Shown here piece by piece: positions 46,851 through 55,738 of a stretch of DNA of 64,000 nt; within the stretch, counting starts at the first letter, position 1, and each line of letters begins with the position of its first letter. The notes under the pieces are model-generated. The model made no database searches. It had not been told where the DNA came from and worked only from the letters and a program-made list of their open reading frames with translations. A program made the position numbers and the translations under genes. Source of the stretch: JALOLG01 sp963776935 (GTDB lineage: Bacteria; Actinomycetota; Acidimicrobiia; Acidimicrobiales; Ilumatobacteraceae); the NCBI GenBank assembly GCA_963776935.1, contig CAVZOP010000002.1, positions 744,001 through 808,000 on the forward strand, in the 5' to 3' direction.

Positions 46851-47429
46851 ATGCCCATCGAGCTTCCCCCTCTCCCGTACGACACGACCGCTCTCGAGCC
46901 GTACCTGTCGGCGGAGACGTTCGAGTACCACTACGGCAAGCACCACAAGACGTACGTCGACAACCTCAACAAGCTGATCGAGGGCACTGACGAGGAATCC
47001 AAGCCGCTCGAAGACATCATCATGTCGGCCGAGGGTGGCAAGTTCAACAACGCCGCTCAGATCTGGAACCACACGTGCTACTGGAACTCGATGGCGCCCG
47101 GTGGCGGTGGTGACCCGACCGGCGCGGCCGGCGACGCGATCAACGAAGCGTTCGGGAGCATCGATGCCTTCCGCGACGAGTTCAAGAAGGCGGCCGTCGG
47201 TCAGTTCGGGTCGGGCTGGGCGTGGCTGGTGCTCGACGGGGGCAAGTTGGCGGTGATGGCCACCGCCAACGCCGACCTGCCGATGAAGCACGGCAAGACC
47301 GCGCTGGTCACGTGCGACGTGTGGGAGCACGCCTACTACATCGACTATCGCAACAAGCGCCCCGACTACGTCGACACGTTCCTCCAGCACCTCATCAACT
47401 GGGACGCCGTCACCGCCGGGCTCGCCTAG
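46851..47429 (+). CDS. sodB: Superoxide dismutase, iron type
   Basis: This enzyme detoxifies superoxide. The 192 residues start MPIELPPLPYDTTALEPYLS, with HYGKHHKTYVDNLN (first metal His), KFNNAAQIWNHTCYWNSMAP (second metal His), VGQFGSGWAWLVL and VTCDVWEHAYYIDYRNKRPD (metal Asp and His). AAQIWNH and QFGSGWAWL favour the Fe form over Mn. GGAGG five bases before the ATG is a strong ribosome-binding site, so this gene is leadered. A TATGAC element about 60 bases upstream may be its -10. Confidence 0.94.
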   Translation: MPIELPPLPYDTTALEPYLSAETFEYHYGKHHKTYVDNLNKLIEGTDEESKPLEDIIMSAEGGKFNNAAQIWNHTCYWNSMAPGGGGDPTGAAGDAINEAFGSIDAFRDEFKKAAVGQFGSGWAWLVLDGGKLAVMATANADLPMKHGKTALVTCDVWEHAYYIDYRNKRPDYVDTFLQHLINWDAVTAGLA

Positions 47430-47465
47430 CGAGCACCCCGCACCCGACACGCTGACCGCCTGCGG

Positions 47466-47483
47466 CTACCTACTGGTCGGTAG
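47466..47483. promoter_or_regulatory. Inverted repeat, candidate TetR operator
   Basis: CTACC (47466-47470) and GGTAG (47479-47483) flank an 8-base centre containing CTGGTC. The position, 15 bases before the -10 element of the tetR gene, suggests autoregulation. Confidence 0.45.
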
Positions 47484-47498
47484 GGAGACGTTCGAGGG

Positions 47499-47504
47499 TA
47501 GCGT
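47499..47504 (+). promoter_or_regulatory. -10 element of the tetR-family gene (leaderless)
   Basis: TAGCGT is followed by ten bases and ATG 47515. Confidence 0.45.
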
Positions 47505-47514
47505 CAGGCGTGCG

Positions 47515-48144
47515 ATGGACGACCTTTCGGCAGCGCTCGCTGTCAACGACCAGCGATCGACGCGCGATCAGATCCTCGACGAGGCGCTGGCGTGCTTCGC
47601 CCACGCGGGCTACGACGGGACGTCGCTCAACGACATCGCGGCCGGCGTCGGGATCCGTCGCCCGAGCCTCCTGCACCACTTCCACTCGAAGGAGGCCCTC
47701 TACGGTGAGGTCTTCGAGCGGGCGTTGTCGGACTGGTTCGCCAGGCTCGCCGACGCCATCGATTCGCCGGAGGTGGGCTGGGCCAAGGTCGAGCTCGTCC
47801 TCGACGCCGGGTTCCGCTTCTTCGCCGACAACGACGACTTCGTCCGGCTGATGCGCCGCGAGGCCATCGACGGGGGAGCACACCTGGGCATCGATCTGGT
47901 GGCCGTACTCAAGCCGGGGTTCGACCGAGCGGTGTCGTACTTCGAGCGCGAGATGGACGCCGGCACTTTTCGGCGTCACGATCCGAGCCAGCTGCTACTC
48001 ACCGGCTACGGCGCGCTGTTGAGCTACTTCTCCGACGCCCCGTTCATCGATGGACTGCTCGACGCGCCCGCACTCGCGCCGGAGACGCTCGCCGTCCGCC
48101 GCGATCACGTGCTGGCATTCTTCCGAGCCGCCCTCACCCCCTGA
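47515..48144 (+). CDS. TetR-family transcriptional regulator
   Basis: The 209 residues have the TetR helix-turn-helix at about 18-62 (TRDQILDEALACFAHAGYDG, TSLNDIAAGVGIRRPSLLHHF, HSKEALYGEVFERAL). A helical ligand-binding domain follows, with no recognisable ligand signature. It stands in front of the fused acyl-CoA synthetase gene by 48 bases and probably regulates itself through the palindrome at 47466-47483. A role in controlling the synthetase is inferred from adjacency only. Confidence 0.9.
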   Translation: MDDLSAALAVNDQRSTRDQILDEALACFAHAGYDGTSLNDIAAGVGIRRPSLLHHFHSKEALYGEVFERALSDWFARLADAIDSPEVGWAKVELVLDAGFRFFADNDDFVRLMRREAIDGGAHLGIDLVAVLKPGFDRAVSYFEREMDAGTFRRHDPSQLLLTGYGALLSYFSDAPFIDGLLDAPALAPETLAVRRDHVLAFFRAALTP

Positions 48145-48178
48145 CCCGCGGTGCCGGTGCGCGGGCACCTCGGCTCAC

Positions 48179-48184
48179 TACCGT
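48179..48184 (+). promoter_or_regulatory. -10 element of the acyl-CoA synthetase gene (leaderless)
   Basis: TACCGT is followed by eight bases and ATG 48193. Confidence 0.45.
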
Positions 48185-48192
48185 TGCCGGCG

Positions 48193-50349
48193 ATGACGAC
48201 CCCCTCGACAACGTTGTCGGAGGCCGCCTCGAAGCGGTTGCTGGCCGGCTACGGGCTGCCGCTCGCCGACGAGCGCGACGTAGCGAGCGTCGACGACGCC
48301 GTCGCGGCGGCGGGCGCGATCGGGTTCCCGGTCGTCGTGAAGCTGTGCGGCGACGCGATCGCCCACAAGACCGAACGCGGCCTGGTGCGTCTTCGCCTCG
48401 GCGACGCGGACGCCGTGCGCGTCGCCGCCACCGAGCTGTTGGCCGCCGCCTCTCCGTCCGACGGTGACGTGTCGTTGCTCGTCGCGCCGATGGTCGCCGG
48501 GAACCGTGAGCTGATCGTCGGCATGCTGCGCGACCGCCAGTTCGGGCCGACGGTGATGCTCGGCGTGGGCGGGATCCTCGCCGAGGCGGTGGCCGACGTG
48601 GTGTTCAGGCCCGCCCCGCTCGACCGCCCGACGGCAGCGGAGATGATCGACGACCTGGCCTCCCAGAAATTGCTCGGGGCGTTCCGCGGCGACGCCGAGG
48701 TGCAGCGCGAATCTCTCGTCGATCTGCTCGTGGGGCTGGGGACGTTGGCGGTCGACCGTCCCGACGTGACGAGCGTCGACGTGAACCCGCTCATCGTCGG
48801 CCACGACGGGATGCCGTTGGCGGTCGATGCACTCGTCGAGGTCGGGCACGGAGCCCAGCCACGGCCGGCGTCCCGGCCCCGCCCGTCCGTCGATCAGTTC
48901 GACGCACTGTTCTCTCCCCGCGGCGTGCTCGTGACCGGGGCGTCGACGCACCCCGGCAAGTTCGGCTTCGTCTCGCTGCACAACCTGCTCGCCGGTGGGT
49001 ACCAGGGCCGCGTCTTCGGCACCAACCTGCAGGGCGAGGAAGTCCTCGGCGTGCAAACGGTGGCCGACATCGCCGACCTCCCCGAGGGAGCCGTCGACTT
49101 GGTGTTCGTCTGCACACCGGCCGCCGCCAACCCCGAGATCCTCCGCGCCTGCGCGGCCAAGGGGGTGCGGGCGGCATTCCTGACGTCGGCCGGTTACGGG
49201 GAGGCGGGCGACGCGGGTCGCGCGGCCGAGCGCGAGCTCGTGGCGCTCGCCGACGACCTCGGGATCCTGCTCGCCGGACCGAACGGCCAAGGCGTCGTGT
49301 CGACGCCGGTCCGGCTGTGCGCTCAGATCGTCGCTCCGTACCCACCAGCCGGCCGGATCGCCGTGGCGAGCCAGAGCGGGAACTTCGTGTCGAGCTTCAT
49401 GAACCTCGCGCGCGCCACCGGTGTCGGCATCAGCCGGGCCGTCTCGGCCGGCAACGCGGCCGCCGTGTCGGTGGCCGACTACCTCGACTTCTACGCCGAC
49501 GACCCCGAGACATCGGTCGGGTTGGCGTACATCGAGGGCATCACCGATGGCTACGAGCTGATGTCGCGGCTCGGCGGCGCGGCCCGGCGCAAGCCGCTCG
49601 TGGTGCTCAAGGGAGGTGCCACCGAAGGCGGTGCGCGGGCGGCCGCCAGCCACACGGGCGCGCTGGCCGCCGACGACAAGGTCTTCGACGGAGCGTGCCG
49701 GGCGGCGGGCATCACGCGGGCGACGACGGTCGAGGCGGCGTTCGAGGCGGCGGCCACGTTCGCCACCCAGCCGCTGCCGGCCGGGCCGAACGTGGTCGTG
49801 CTGACGACGGCCGGAGGATGGGGTGTCGTGACCGCCGACGCGATCACGCGCGAGCGCGGACTCGTGCTGATGCCGTTGCCCGACGACCTGCGCGACGCGA
49901 TCGACGCCAAGCTGCCGCCGCGCTGGAGCCGCAACAACCCGGTCGACTGCGCCGGGGGAGAGACCCGCGACACCATCCCCGAGGTGATGGAGCTGATCGC
50001 TCTCCACCGCGACGTGCACGCCATCGTGTACCTCGGGCTCGGCATCCAATCGAACCAGGCGCGGATGATGCGTGAGGGTGGGTTCTACCCCGACCACGGC
50101 CTGGAACGGATCGTCGCCTACCACGAGCGCCAGGACGTTCGGTTCGCCGAGGCGGCGGAGGAGCTGATCCAGCGGACCGGCAAACCGATCCTGGTGGCGA
50201 CCGAACTGGCGGTCGCCGACCCGGCCAACCCGGGTCCGGCGGCCGTGCGCGCGTCCGGACGGCTGTGCTACCCGAGTGGTGAGCGGGCCGCCGCCGCGCT
50301 CGGTCACCTGCGCCGCTACGCCGCGTTCCGGGAGCGGCGACCGTCGTGA
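48193..50349 (+). CDS. Fused NDP-forming acyl-CoA synthetase (acetate-CoA ligase ADP-forming type)
   Basis: The ATP-grasp (beta-like) domain comes first (about 1-230: SKRLLAGYGLPLADE, GFPVVVKLCGDAIAHKTERG, LVAPMVAGNRELIVGM, VTSVDVNPLIV). A CoA-binding Rossmann domain follows (about 240-370: PRGVLVTGASTHPGKFGFV), then succinyl-CoA-ligase-like domains with NGQGVVS, IAVASQSGNFVSSFM and the conserved AASHTGALAADDKVFDGA (about 485-502). Total length is 718. Members make acyl-CoA with ATP or produce ATP from it. The substrate is unknown, and protein acetyltransferase fusions are excluded because no GNAT domain is seen. Confidence 0.88.
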   Translation: MTTPSTTLSEAASKRLLAGYGLPLADERDVASVDDAVAAAGAIGFPVVVKLCGDAIAHKTERGLVRLRLGDADAVRVAATELLAAASPSDGDVSLLVAPMVAGNRELIVGMLRDRQFGPTVMLGVGGILAEAVADVVFRPAPLDRPTAAEMIDDLASQKLLGAFRGDAEVQRESLVDLLVGLGTLAVDRPDVTSVDVNPLIVGHDGMPLAVDALVEVGHGAQPRPASRPRPSVDQFDALFSPRGVLVTGASTHPGKFGFVSLHNLLAGGYQGRVFGTNLQGEEVLGVQTVADIADLPEGAVDLVFVCTPAAANPEILRACAAKGVRAAFLTSAGYGEAGDAGRAAERELVALADDLGILLAGPNGQGVVSTPVRLCAQIVAPYPPAGRIAVASQSGNFVSSFMNLARATGVGISRAVSAGNAAAVSVADYLDFYADDPETSVGLAYIEGITDGYELMSRLGGAARRKPLVVLKGGATEGGARAAASHTGALAADDKVFDGACRAAGITRATTVEAAFEAAATFATQPLPAGPNVVVLTTAGGWGVVTADAITRERGLVLMPLPDDLRDAIDAKLPPRWSRNNPVDCAGGETRDTIPEVMELIALHRDVHAIVYLGLGIQSNQARMMREGGFYPDHGLERIVAYHERQDVRFAEAAEELIQRTGKPILVATELAVADPANPGPAAVRASGRLCYPSGERAAAALGHLRRYAAFRERRPS

Positions 50350-51818
50350 GCAGCCGTCGCCGCCCGGCGATCGATCCCGTCGCAGTGGTCGTCGTGGTGG
50401 CCGCCATCCCCGCCATGCTGTTGTGGTCGCTGTGGAGCTGGGCGGGCGACAAGTCGGACGCGGCCGACGCCGCGCCTCCGACGTCGACGACGATCGTGCC
50501 GCCACCGGCACCGCTGCCAGCGCTCAACACGCCGCTCGGATCGTTGCGGCGGGCGTCGCCCGCGCTCGCTCGCGACCTCAACCTCGAGCAGTTCCGCACG
50601 GCCGCGCAACCGTTGCTCGGCGCCGTCAACGACCGGTCGTGCGTGGCGCTCTCGGTCGACGGCTACGACGCCGGTTCGGCCAACAGTGACGCGGTCGTGC
50701 TCCCGGCGAGCACCGAGAAGCTCATCGTCGCCGCCGTCGCCCTCGAGGTGCTGGGCGAGACGTTCACGTTCACCACCCGCGTCGTCGGACCGGCGCCCGT
50801 CGGCGGCGTCGTGACCGGCGACGTCTACGTGGTCGGCGGCGGTGACCCGGTGCTGTCCGGCGACTGGTACGCGACGTCGAACCTCGAGCGTTACCCCGTG
50901 TTCAACGCGACCTCGTTCGATGCGCTCGCTGACGGCCTGGTCGCGGCGGGGGTCACGCGCATCGACGGGCAAGTGCTCGGCGACGGCACGCGGTACGACG
51001 ACGAGTTCTTCGCTCCCGGGTGGGGTGCCGGCGTGGCCGGGTTGGAAGGCGGACCGTACGACGCGCTGATGGCGAACGATTCGCGCGTGCTCGGCGACGA
51101 GTTGCGGTCGGACGACCCGAGCGAGGCCGCGGCGCGCGAGTTCGTGCGCCTGCTCGCCGAGCGCGGCGTCGTCGTGTCCGGCGGTTCAGGCGTCGGCCAG
51201 GCTCCGGCCGATGGCACCGAACTGGCGTCGATCCAGTCACTCCCGCTCAGCGACGTCGTCCACGAGATGCTCGCCAACAGCGACAACAACACGGCCGAGC
51301 TGCTGGTCAAGGAGATCGGGCTGTCGGCCAGCGCCACCGGCACGCGCGACGCCGGCCTGGCGGCGATGACCTCGACGATCGGTTCATGGGGTCTCGACCT
51401 GACCGGCGTCGTGTTGGCCGACGGCAGCGGGCTCAGCCTCGACAACCGGATCACCTGCCCGATCATGCTGGCGGTCCTGCAGCGGACCGGGTTCGACGGC
51501 CCGATCGGTCAGGGCCTCGCCGTCGCCGGACAGACGGGCACGTTGGTCGACATCTTCACCGAGTCCGACGTGACCGGGCGCCTGCGGGGCAAGACGGGCA
51601 CGCTCAACAACCCGCCCTTCAACGAGGACCCGCCGGCGGTCAAGGCACTCGCCGGCTACCTCCCCGTCGACGGGGGAGGGGCGGTCGAGTACGTGATGAT
51701 CCTCAACGGTCCGACGATCTCCGACCAGAGCGAGTACCGCCCGCTGTGGGATCAGTTGGTGGAGGTCCTGGCGACGTACCCGTCGGCCGCCGGACCCGAC
51801 CAACTCGGTCCACGATGA
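50346..51818 (+). CDS. dacB: D-alanyl-D-alanine carboxypeptidase/endopeptidase, PBP4 (S13) type, copy 1
   Basis: This peptidoglycan hydrolase of the PBP4 class has 490 residues. A membrane anchor (PVAVVVVVAAIPAMLLWSLW, about 11-30) leads to a Pro/Thr linker. Catalytic motifs are SxxK in LPASTEKL (Ser122-Lys125), SxN in SDNNTAELLVKEIGL and KTG in RGKTGTL. The inserted domains of S13 are present (DVYVVGGGDPVL, RYDDEFFAPGW). It overlaps the synthetase stop (GTGA). A close paralogue follows after 13 bases. Confidence 0.93.
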   Translation: MSSRRRPAIDPVAVVVVVAAIPAMLLWSLWSWAGDKSDAADAAPPTSTTIVPPPAPLPALNTPLGSLRRASPALARDLNLEQFRTAAQPLLGAVNDRSCVALSVDGYDAGSANSDAVVLPASTEKLIVAAVALEVLGETFTFTTRVVGPAPVGGVVTGDVYVVGGGDPVLSGDWYATSNLERYPVFNATSFDALADGLVAAGVTRIDGQVLGDGTRYDDEFFAPGWGAGVAGLEGGPYDALMANDSRVLGDELRSDDPSEAAAREFVRLLAERGVVVSGGSGVGQAPADGTELASIQSLPLSDVVHEMLANSDNNTAELLVKEIGLSASATGTRDAGLAAMTSTIGSWGLDLTGVVLADGSGLSLDNRITCPIMLAVLQRTGFDGPIGQGLAVAGQTGTLVDIFTESDVTGRLRGKTGTLNNPPFNEDPPAVKALAGYLPVDGGGAVEYVMILNGPTISDQSEYRPLWDQLVEVLATYPSAAGPDQLGPR

Positions 51819-51831
51819 GGTCCTGCCAGCG

Positions 51832-53298
51832 ATGAGCCGGAACCGGATGAGACGGCGGCGACCGCGACGCGGGTCGCTCGTGGTGCTCCTCGTGTTGCTC
51901 GTCGTGATGATGTCACTTCCGGCGCTGGGGCTGGCCTGGCTGTGGCAGTGGGCCGAGGTCGAGGCGGAGCCGCCGCCGACCACCACCACGACCCTCCCCG
52001 AGGGCTACGACGACCCGGCGCCCGAGCTCGACACGGGGTTGTTGTCGATGCGAAGGGGCGGGGCCGAGGAGCTCGCGGCCCGCGCCCGCGACGAGGCCTA
52101 CCGAACCGTGCTGCAGCCGTTCTTCGACGCCGTGCCGGACGGCTCGTCCGCGGCGATCGACATCGAGGGCACCCGCTTCGCCGACGTGCGCGCCGGCCTG
52201 CCGGTGATCCCGGCCAGCAATCAGAAGCTGCTCGTCGCCGCCGTGGCCCTCGACGTGCTGGGCGAGGACCATCGCTTCCGGACCGAGTTGCGCGGGTCGC
52301 AACCCGTCGACGGTGTGATCACGGGTGACGTGTACCTCGTCGGCGGCGGCGACCCGCTGCTCGTGACCGCCGACTACGTCGATCCGTTGGCGCTCCCCGC
52401 GTTCAACACCACCTCGCTCGATTCGATCGCCGACGCCCTCCAGGCCGCTGGTGTCACCCAGATCGTCGGCGACGTCGTCGGTGACGGCAGCCGCTACGAC
52501 GACGAGTTCGCCGTGCCGTCGTGGGGCCCCGACCATGTGCTCGGCACGGACGCCGGACCGTACGACGCGCTGATGGTCAACGACGGGCGGACGTTCGCCG
52601 ACAGCACGATCGGCTTCAACCCCAACCAGTCGGCGGCCCGGCAGTTCATCCGGTTGCTGCAGGCCCGCAACATCGCCGTGACGGGGCGCAGCCGCAACGG
52701 TGTCGCGCCGACCGACGGGTCGGTGATGGTGCTCGGAAGCGTGGACTCGGCGCCGCTTGCCGACGTCGTCGACGAGCTGCTGCAGACGAGCGACAACAAC
52801 ACCGCCGAGCTGCTCGTCAAGGAGATCGGGCTGGCGGGACGCGGCGAAGGCACACGGGTTGCCGGGTTGCAGGAGGTCTGGAACACGCTCGGCGAGTGGC
52901 AGGTACCGCTCGAAGGCGTCGCGCTCGACGACGGTTCCGGGCTGAGCCGCAACGATCGCCTGACATGCAACGCGATCATGGGCGTGCTGGAACACGTGGG
53001 CGCCGACAGTGAGTTGGCGAGGTCGCTTCCGGTCGCCGGTGAGTCGGGCACGCTCGTCGCCGAGCTCGTCGGCGGTCCGGCCGAGGGAGGCCTGATGGCC
53101 AAGACGGGCACGCTGGCCGGAGTTCGAGCGTTGAGCGGCTTCATGCCGGACGGCGACGGCTTGATGACGTTCGCACTCGTGCTCAACGGCGCAGCCGTCG
53201 ACGATCCGGCGTTCTACCAACCGTTGTGGTCGCGTCTCGTGACGTTGCTGGACGGCTACCCGATCGGTCCGGATGCCGAGGAGTTCACGCCCCGCTGA
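51832..53298 (+). CDS. dacB: D-alanyl-D-alanine carboxypeptidase/endopeptidase, PBP4 (S13) type, copy 2
   Basis: This second PBP4-class protein has 488 residues and is clearly paralogous to copy 1. A basic N-terminus and membrane helix (SLVVLLVLLVVMMSLPALGL) lead to a Thr-rich linker. Motifs are SxxK in IPASNQKL (Ser129-Lys132), SDNNTAELLVKEIGL and AKTGTL. DVYLVGGGDPLL, RYDDEFAVPSWG and GPYDALMVNDGR align with copy 1 throughout. The two may differ in expression or substrate; both look active. It lies 13 bases after copy 1 and is probably co-transcribed. Confidence 0.93.
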   Translation: MSRNRMRRRRPRRGSLVVLLVLLVVMMSLPALGLAWLWQWAEVEAEPPPTTTTTLPEGYDDPAPELDTGLLSMRRGGAEELAARARDEAYRTVLQPFFDAVPDGSSAAIDIEGTRFADVRAGLPVIPASNQKLLVAAVALDVLGEDHRFRTELRGSQPVDGVITGDVYLVGGGDPLLVTADYVDPLALPAFNTTSLDSIADALQAAGVTQIVGDVVGDGSRYDDEFAVPSWGPDHVLGTDAGPYDALMVNDGRTFADSTIGFNPNQSAARQFIRLLQARNIAVTGRSRNGVAPTDGSVMVLGSVDSAPLADVVDELLQTSDNNTAELLVKEIGLAGRGEGTRVAGLQEVWNTLGEWQVPLEGVALDDGSGLSRNDRLTCNAIMGVLEHVGADSELARSLPVAGESGTLVAELVGGPAEGGLMAKTGTLAGVRALSGFMPDGDGLMTFALVLNGAAVDDPAFYQPLWSRLVTLLDGYPIGPDAEEFTPR

Positions 53299-53386
53299 CA
53301 GGTGCGGGGTCGGCGCCGAAGATCTCCAACTGCGTCGTCCCTCGTGATGTCGCCTCGTGCGGGGTGACGGGTGACATGCTGGCTCG

Positions 53387-54049
53387 GTGGCCGTGATGCC
53401 CATGTTCCCACTCGGCACCGTGTTGCTGCCGGGCGGGCTGCTGCCGCTGCACGTCTTCGAGCCTCGCTACCGGCAACTCGTCGTCGACCTCCTCGCCGAC
53501 GATGTCAACGAGCCCGAGTTCGGTATCACCATGATCGAGCGGGGTAAGGAGACCGGCGGCGGCGAGGTGCGAGCGGACGTCGGCACGATCGCTCGGATCG
53601 TGCACATCGAGGCGCTCGACGGCGGCCGGTATCGCCTCGTCGTGGCCGGCACCCGGCGGCTGCGCGTCCGGTCGTGGCTCCCCGACGATCCATACCCCCT
53701 CGCCGACATCGACGAGTGGCCCGACGAGGGCGCCGACGACCCTCGCCTGGGCGCCCTGATCGCCGGCGCCCACGCCCGCATACGCGACATCCACCGGCTC
53801 ACCGCCGAGATCGGCGACCGGTCGCCCACCGCTGGCGATGATCCGGGCGACGAGCGGGCGAAGGAGGCGGCCGACCCCGAGATCAGCGACGACCCGTTGC
53901 TGGCGACGTACCACCTGGCCGGCATCGCGCCGCTCGGGCCGGCCGACCGGTACCGGTTGCTGTGCGCCGACTCGCCCGTGCACCGGCTCGAACTGCTCGA
54001 TGCCGCCCTCGACGACATCATCGCCATGATCGAGTTCCGGCGTACGTGA
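53387..54049 (+). CDS. Lon protease N-terminal-domain (substrate-binding) protein
   Basis: The 220-residue product consists of only the Lon N-terminal (LON_substr_bdg) domain, without ATPase or protease parts. It starts MPMFPLGTVLLPGGLLPLHVFEPRYRQLV, the standard beginning, followed by GTIARIVHIEALDGGRYRLVVAGTRRL. Such free-standing proteins are common in actinobacteria and their role is unknown. GTG 53387 is used; ATG 53396 is possible. It heads a group of small membrane-protein genes leading to trmI. Confidence 0.86.
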   Translation: MAVMPMFPLGTVLLPGGLLPLHVFEPRYRQLVVDLLADDVNEPEFGITMIERGKETGGGEVRADVGTIARIVHIEALDGGRYRLVVAGTRRLRVRSWLPDDPYPLADIDEWPDEGADDPRLGALIAGAHARIRDIHRLTAEIGDRSPTAGDDPGDERAKEAADPEISDDPLLATYHLAGIAPLGPADRYRLLCADSPVHRLELLDAALDDIIAMIEFRRT

Positions 54050-54063
54050 TAGAAACACGGCCC

Positions 54064-54417
54064 ATGGCGGATCAACCGCAATCCAACACCAGGACCTCCC
54101 GAGCCAACGAGCGCGGAGTCTCGATCGCCGAGCTCGTCGAGCTCGTCAAGACGTACGCCCGGCAGGAGACGCTCGGTCCGCTCAGAGGTGCCGGTCGATG
54201 GCTGGCGCTCGGCAGTGCCGGTGCGGCCGTGCTCGGCCTCGGTCTGACGATGCTGGTGCTCGGGTTGTTGCGCATGTTGCAGACGGAATGGGACAGCGTG
54301 ACGACCGGCGCGATGTCGTGGTTGCCGTACCTGATCGTCCTCTTGGTGGTCGTGGCGCTGCTGCTCATCACGGTGACGAGGATCAGCAAGAAGTCGCTGA
54401 ACAAGGAGTCGTACTGA
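54064..54417 (+). CDS. Holin-X-like (phage holin superfamily III) membrane protein
   Basis: The 117 residues have an amphipathic region (SIAELVELVKTYARQETLGPL, about 20-40) and two membrane helices (LALGSAGAAVLGLGLTMLVLGLLRM and LPYLIVLLVVVALLLITVT). A basic/polar end (RISKKSLNKESY) follows. This matches the actinobacterial Holin-X family, which is chromosomal and not prophage-linked. TAGAAA lies eight bases before the ATG, a near fit to the leaderless pattern. The following gene overlaps its stop by one base. Confidence 0.7.
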   Translation: MADQPQSNTRTSRANERGVSIAELVELVKTYARQETLGPLRGAGRWLALGSAGAAVLGLGLTMLVLGLLRMLQTEWDSVTTGAMSWLPYLIVLLVVVALLLITVTRISKKSLNKESY

Positions 54418-54641
54418 TGGCCAGGACACAGACGGCCCAGCAGACCAAGATCACCCGTGGCGATCTCGAGTCGAAGTTCCGGGCGTTCCAGGGCGACATC
54501 CAAAGCAAGGTCGACGACAAGAAGCAGACGTTGCTCGCGGGTGGTGCTGGCATGACGATGTTCCTGCTCCTCGTCTTCTTCCTCCTCGGGCGTCGCAGCG
54601 GCAAGAAGAAGACGACGCTGGTCGAGATCCGCCGGGTCTGA
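54417..54641 (+). CDS. Small single-pass membrane protein
   Basis: I do not recognise the family. The 74 residues have a hydrophilic helical front (RGDLESKFRAFQGDIQSKVDDK), one membrane helix (GMTMFLLLVFFLLG, about 45-58) and a basic tail (RRSGKKKTTLVEIRRV). The front is typical of a peripheral or coiled-coil cytoplasmic part. The ATG overlaps the last base of the Holin-X-like gene. It is probably made together with it and may form a complex. Confidence 0.65.
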   Translation: MARTQTAQQTKITRGDLESKFRAFQGDIQSKVDDKKQTLLAGGAGMTMFLLLVFFLLGRRSGKKKTTLVEIRRV

Positions 54642-54644
54642 CCG

Positions 54645-54905
54645 ATGCCAACCCGCCGCCGCGCCCTGTCGCCTTCCGTGCTGATCCGGCGCCGGGCGCT
54701 CCAACGGGGCGTCTTCGGATCGAGCGTGATGTGGCGCGCTGTCGCCGTCGTTGTCTTCGGCGGGCAGTTCCTGAGACGGGTCTTCGGCAAGCACCCCGAG
54801 TACCTGGGCACCGAGAAGCTGAGGGCCGGCCAGCTGTTGCAGATCGAGGCCATCGCCCCGCCGACCCGACGTGAGCGTCGCGAGGCTCGCCGGCGCAGCG
54901 CGTGA
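54645..54905 (+). CDS. Small basic protein before trmI
   Basis: I do not recognise this 86-residue product. It is strongly basic at both ends (PTRRRALSPSVLIRRRALQR and RRERREARRRSA) with a short hydrophobic middle (VMWRAVAVVVFGGQFLRRV) that may be a weak membrane segment. It lies three bases after the previous small membrane-protein gene and overlaps trmI by four bases (GTGA). Its conservation in this position cannot be judged here. Confidence 0.6.
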   Translation: MPTRRRALSPSVLIRRRALQRGVFGSSVMWRAVAVVVFGGQFLRRVFGKHPEYLGTEKLRAGQLLQIEAIAPPTRRERREARRRSA

Positions 54906-55738
54906 GCGCCATGTTCCAGCTCGGTGATCGGGCGCTCCTCCTCGACTCCAAGCGGCGCCGGTACCTCGTCGAGCTCAAGGCCGGCGGCGAGTTCCACAGC
55001 CACGCCGGCTTCGTGGCGCACAGCGACATCATCGATTCCCCCGAAGGCGTCGTAGTGCGTTCCACGAAGGGTGCCGAGTACACCGTGTTGCGCCCGACAC
55101 TCGAGGACTTCGTCGTCGAGATGCCGCGCGGCGCGCAGGTGATCTATCCGAAGGATCTCGCTCCGATCTGCATGCTCGCCGACATCGGGCCGGGCACTCG
55201 GGTGTTCGAGAGTGGGGTCGGGTCGGGCGCGCTGTCGATGACGATGCTTCGTTGGGGGGCCGACATCGTCGGCTACGAGATCCGCGAGGACTTCGCCAAC
55301 CGGGCCCGGTCGAACGTGCGCTCGTTCCTCGGGGCCGATGCCCTCGCCCGGTACGACGTCCGCTCGGCCAGCAGCTACGACGGGATCGACCCGGCCGACG
55401 GACCGTTCGACCGCGTCGTGCTCGATCTGCCCGAGCCGTGGCAGGTCGTGCCGCACACGGAATCGGTGTTGCGGGCGGGTGGGATCCTGGTGGCGTACAC
55501 GCCGTCGATCACCCAGGCCGCCCAGACGCGCGAGCAGCTCAAAGGACGGTGGATCGACGCCAGGACGCTCGAGGTCCTGCACCGCGGTTGGCACATCGAC
55601 GGCCAGGCGGTCCGTCCCGACCACCGCATGGTGGCCCACACCGGGTTCCTGTCAGTCGCCCGCTTCCTCGGCCCCGGAACGCGAAATCGCGGGCCGGCCG
55701 ATGCCACCGATCAGGGCGCTGATCACGGTTCGATGTAG
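54902..55738 (+). CDS. trmI: tRNA (adenine58-N1)-methyltransferase TrmI
   Basis: TrmI makes m1A58 in the tRNA T-loop. The 278 residues have an N-terminal beta domain (FQLGDRALLLDSKRRRYLVE, then GEFHSHAGFVAHSDIID), YPKDLAPICMLADIGPGTRV, the SAM loop VFESGVGSGALSMTMLRWG and the catalytic VVLDLPEPWQVV. The C-terminus ends in a Gly/Asp-rich tail. It lies just upstream of the proteasome genes, as in mycobacteria. The GTG start overlaps the preceding gene, and its 3' end overlaps the convergent ferredoxin gene by 16 bases. Confidence 0.94.
   Translation: MSAMFQLGDRALLLDSKRRRYLVELKAGGEFHSHAGFVAHSDIIDSPEGVVVRSTKGAEYTVLRPTLEDFVVEMPRGAQVIYPKDLAPICMLADIGPGTRVFESGVGSGALSMTMLRWGADIVGYEIREDFANRARSNVRSFLGADALARYDVRSASSYDGIDPADGPFDRVVLDLPEPWQVVPHTESVLRAGGILVAYTPSITQAAQTREQLKGRWIDARTLEVLHRGWHIDGQAVRPDHRMVAHTGFLSVARFLGPGTRNRGPADATDQGADHGSM

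Noticed and set aside
48178..50511. A 777-codon minus-strand frame opposite the acyl-CoA synthetase gene
   Set aside because: It mirrors the real gene on the plus strand, has no family resemblance and shows the composition expected of an antisense frame in GC-rich DNA.
54064..54417. Holin-like gene as evidence for a prophage
   Set aside because: The family is chromosomal in actinobacteria, and the neighbours are housekeeping genes with no phage functions.
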